In this document: positions 22,505 through 23,152 of the stretch, one piece after another
Layout: each line of letters opens with the position of its first letter
Position numbering within the stretch: position 1 is the first letter of the stretch
Assembly (NCBI GenBank): GCA_949288685.1
Contig: CASELB010000117.1
Span: 1 to 23,152 of the forward strand
DNA length: 23,152 nucleotides
Origin: an uncultured bacterium
GTDB taxonomy: Bacteria > Cyanobacteriota > Vampirovibrionia > Gastranaerophilales > Gastranaerophilaceae
Direction: 5' to 3'
Position numbers and translations under genes: made by a program
Notes under the pieces: model-generated
Told to the model about the DNA's origin: nothing
The model's input: only the letters and a program-made list of their open reading frames with translations
The model's database searches: none

Positions 22505-23152
22505 TTATTTCTTATCAAATAAGTACTTTGCCGCTTTTGAGCCTGGATAAGCACCTATACCATAGAGATATAATGGATATTGGTCTCTTGCATTAAAGGT
22601 ATCTTTGTTACATGATGTTTCGCCGGATAGTTTACCATCCTCATCATATACAATATCAAACATCTCATTCTTTAAATCTTTTGCTTTTCCTGCTGCTCCA
22701 TCACAATTTGCTACTGCATTAGGTTTTTTAGTTCCGTTAACATCATACAATACTTTGAAACAGTTTATCTTCTCACCTTTTGTATTGTAACAATCGCTGT
22801 TTGTGCTAATTACGTCATCACGATTGTACATAATAGCAGAACCGTCGCGGAAAAAGATTGCACTGTTAAACTCTTGGGCATCTGCGTTATAGTTTAAACA
22901 ATTTGCAGTATTTGCATCTGCATTTTCAGCACAAACATCAGTCCCTCCCATATCTGCATATTTCTCTGTTTGCATTCTGCTCGATAAAAACGCATATAAT
23001 GAGGTTGCTTCTGTTGAAAAATCAGAGTCTTCGTTGTCTCCTGCTGCAGTACTAGACGCGTCATACATCTCATCAAAACTTACATTCTCCAATGCTACTT
23101 GCATTTGTACACTCTCTGTTAATGCACTTATTGCTTTCTTTAAGGCTGTTGA
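22505..23152 (-). CDS. Prepilin-like / pseudopilin family protein (partial, N-terminus outside the window)
   Basis: The frame is open to the right edge and ends at TAA 22507-22505, giving 215 visible residues. It begins STALKKAISALTESVQMQVALEN. A helix of this kind, followed by an acidic, low-hydrophobicity globular region, is the usual layout downstream of the N-terminal methylation helix in type IV prepilin-like proteins. FFRDGSAIMYNRDDV, followed by a Cys-containing segment (DCYNTKGEKINC and VNGTKKPN), resembles the variable C-terminal domain of the abundant prepilin-like proteins in Gastranaerophilales. It ends PLYLYGIGAYPGSKAAKYLFDKK. The diagnostic prepilin peptidase site and first helix are beyond the edge, so the family call is inferential. 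An in-frame ATG at 23104 is probably internal because the frame upstream reads as good protein. Confidence 0.55.
   Translation of the reverse strand, partial: STALKKAISALTESVQMQVALENVSFDEMYDASSTAAGDNEDSDFSTEATSLYAFLSSRMQTEKYADMGGTDVCAENADANTANCLNYNADAQEFNSAIFFRDGSAIMYNRDDVISTNSDCYNTKGEKINCFKVLYDVNGTKKPNAVANCDGAAGKAKDLKNEMFDIVYDEDGKLSGETSCNKDTFNARDQYPLYLYGIGAYPGSKAAKYLFDKK

Noticed and set aside
1..23152. tRNA, rRNA, CRISPR arrays, insertion sequences with transposase, origin of replication
   Set aside because: I looked for cloverleaf arms, direct repeat-spacer patterns, transposase motifs and clustered DnaA-type boxes and saw nothing convincing.

Overview
The window reads as one AT-rich bacterial chromosome segment holding two convergent operons and a short regulatory region. 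The organism is probably a Gram-negative gut-type bacterium. The minus-strand gene at the right edge resembles the abundant prepilin-like proteins of Gastranaerophilales/Melainabacteria, with Elusimicrobiota an alternative. The fermentative NAD-linked dihydroorotate dehydrogenase (PyrK/PyrD) and the surface-glycan locus fit this, but the taxonomic call is an inference.

Positions 1-10408 (+) are the 3' part of a tightly packed surface-polysaccharide operon. In order it encodes the last codons of an upstream gene, a transketolase-like C-terminal subunit, an NAD-dependent sugar epimerase/dehydratase, GDP-mannose 4,6-dehydratase (gmd), and a family 4-type glycosyltransferase that is out of frame at a run of ten Gs. 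Then come two tandem GDP-fucose-synthase-type reductases, a large ferredoxin / F420-dehydrogenase-beta / polysaccharide pyruvyl transferase fusion with a (TAC)9 repeat, a GT8 glycosyltransferase and an unrecognised protein. The logic is GDP-mannose to GDP-4-keto-6-deoxymannose to GDP-L-fucose-like donors, followed by glycosyl transfer and pyruvylation. The last three proteins share a basic C-terminal tail of about 30 residues although their main domains are unrelated.

Positions 10409-10795 hold no intact gene. They contain a decayed BRO-N/DinD-type antirepressor pseudogene with an in-frame stop and a frameshift.

Positions 10796-21281 (-) are one operon encoding all of de novo UMP synthesis in the order pyrK-pyrD-pyrE-pyrB-pyrC-pyrF-carA-carB, with a secreted TPR protein overlapping the end of carB. 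Upstream (21298-21426) lie a good sigma-70-like promoter, a possible 14-codon leader ORF, and an A/U-rich hairpin with a U-run immediately before pyrK: a candidate transcription attenuator.

Positions 21459-21852 are packed with five copies of a small palindromic dispersed element. Divergent from the pyr operon is a dCMP deaminase gene (22002-22445, +) with its own TATAAT box. It ends in a strong bidirectional terminator shared with the convergent, partial prepilin-like gene at the right edge.

The most notable features are the G10 contingency-type tract, the shared tail module, the pyr leader and the cluster of palindromic elements.
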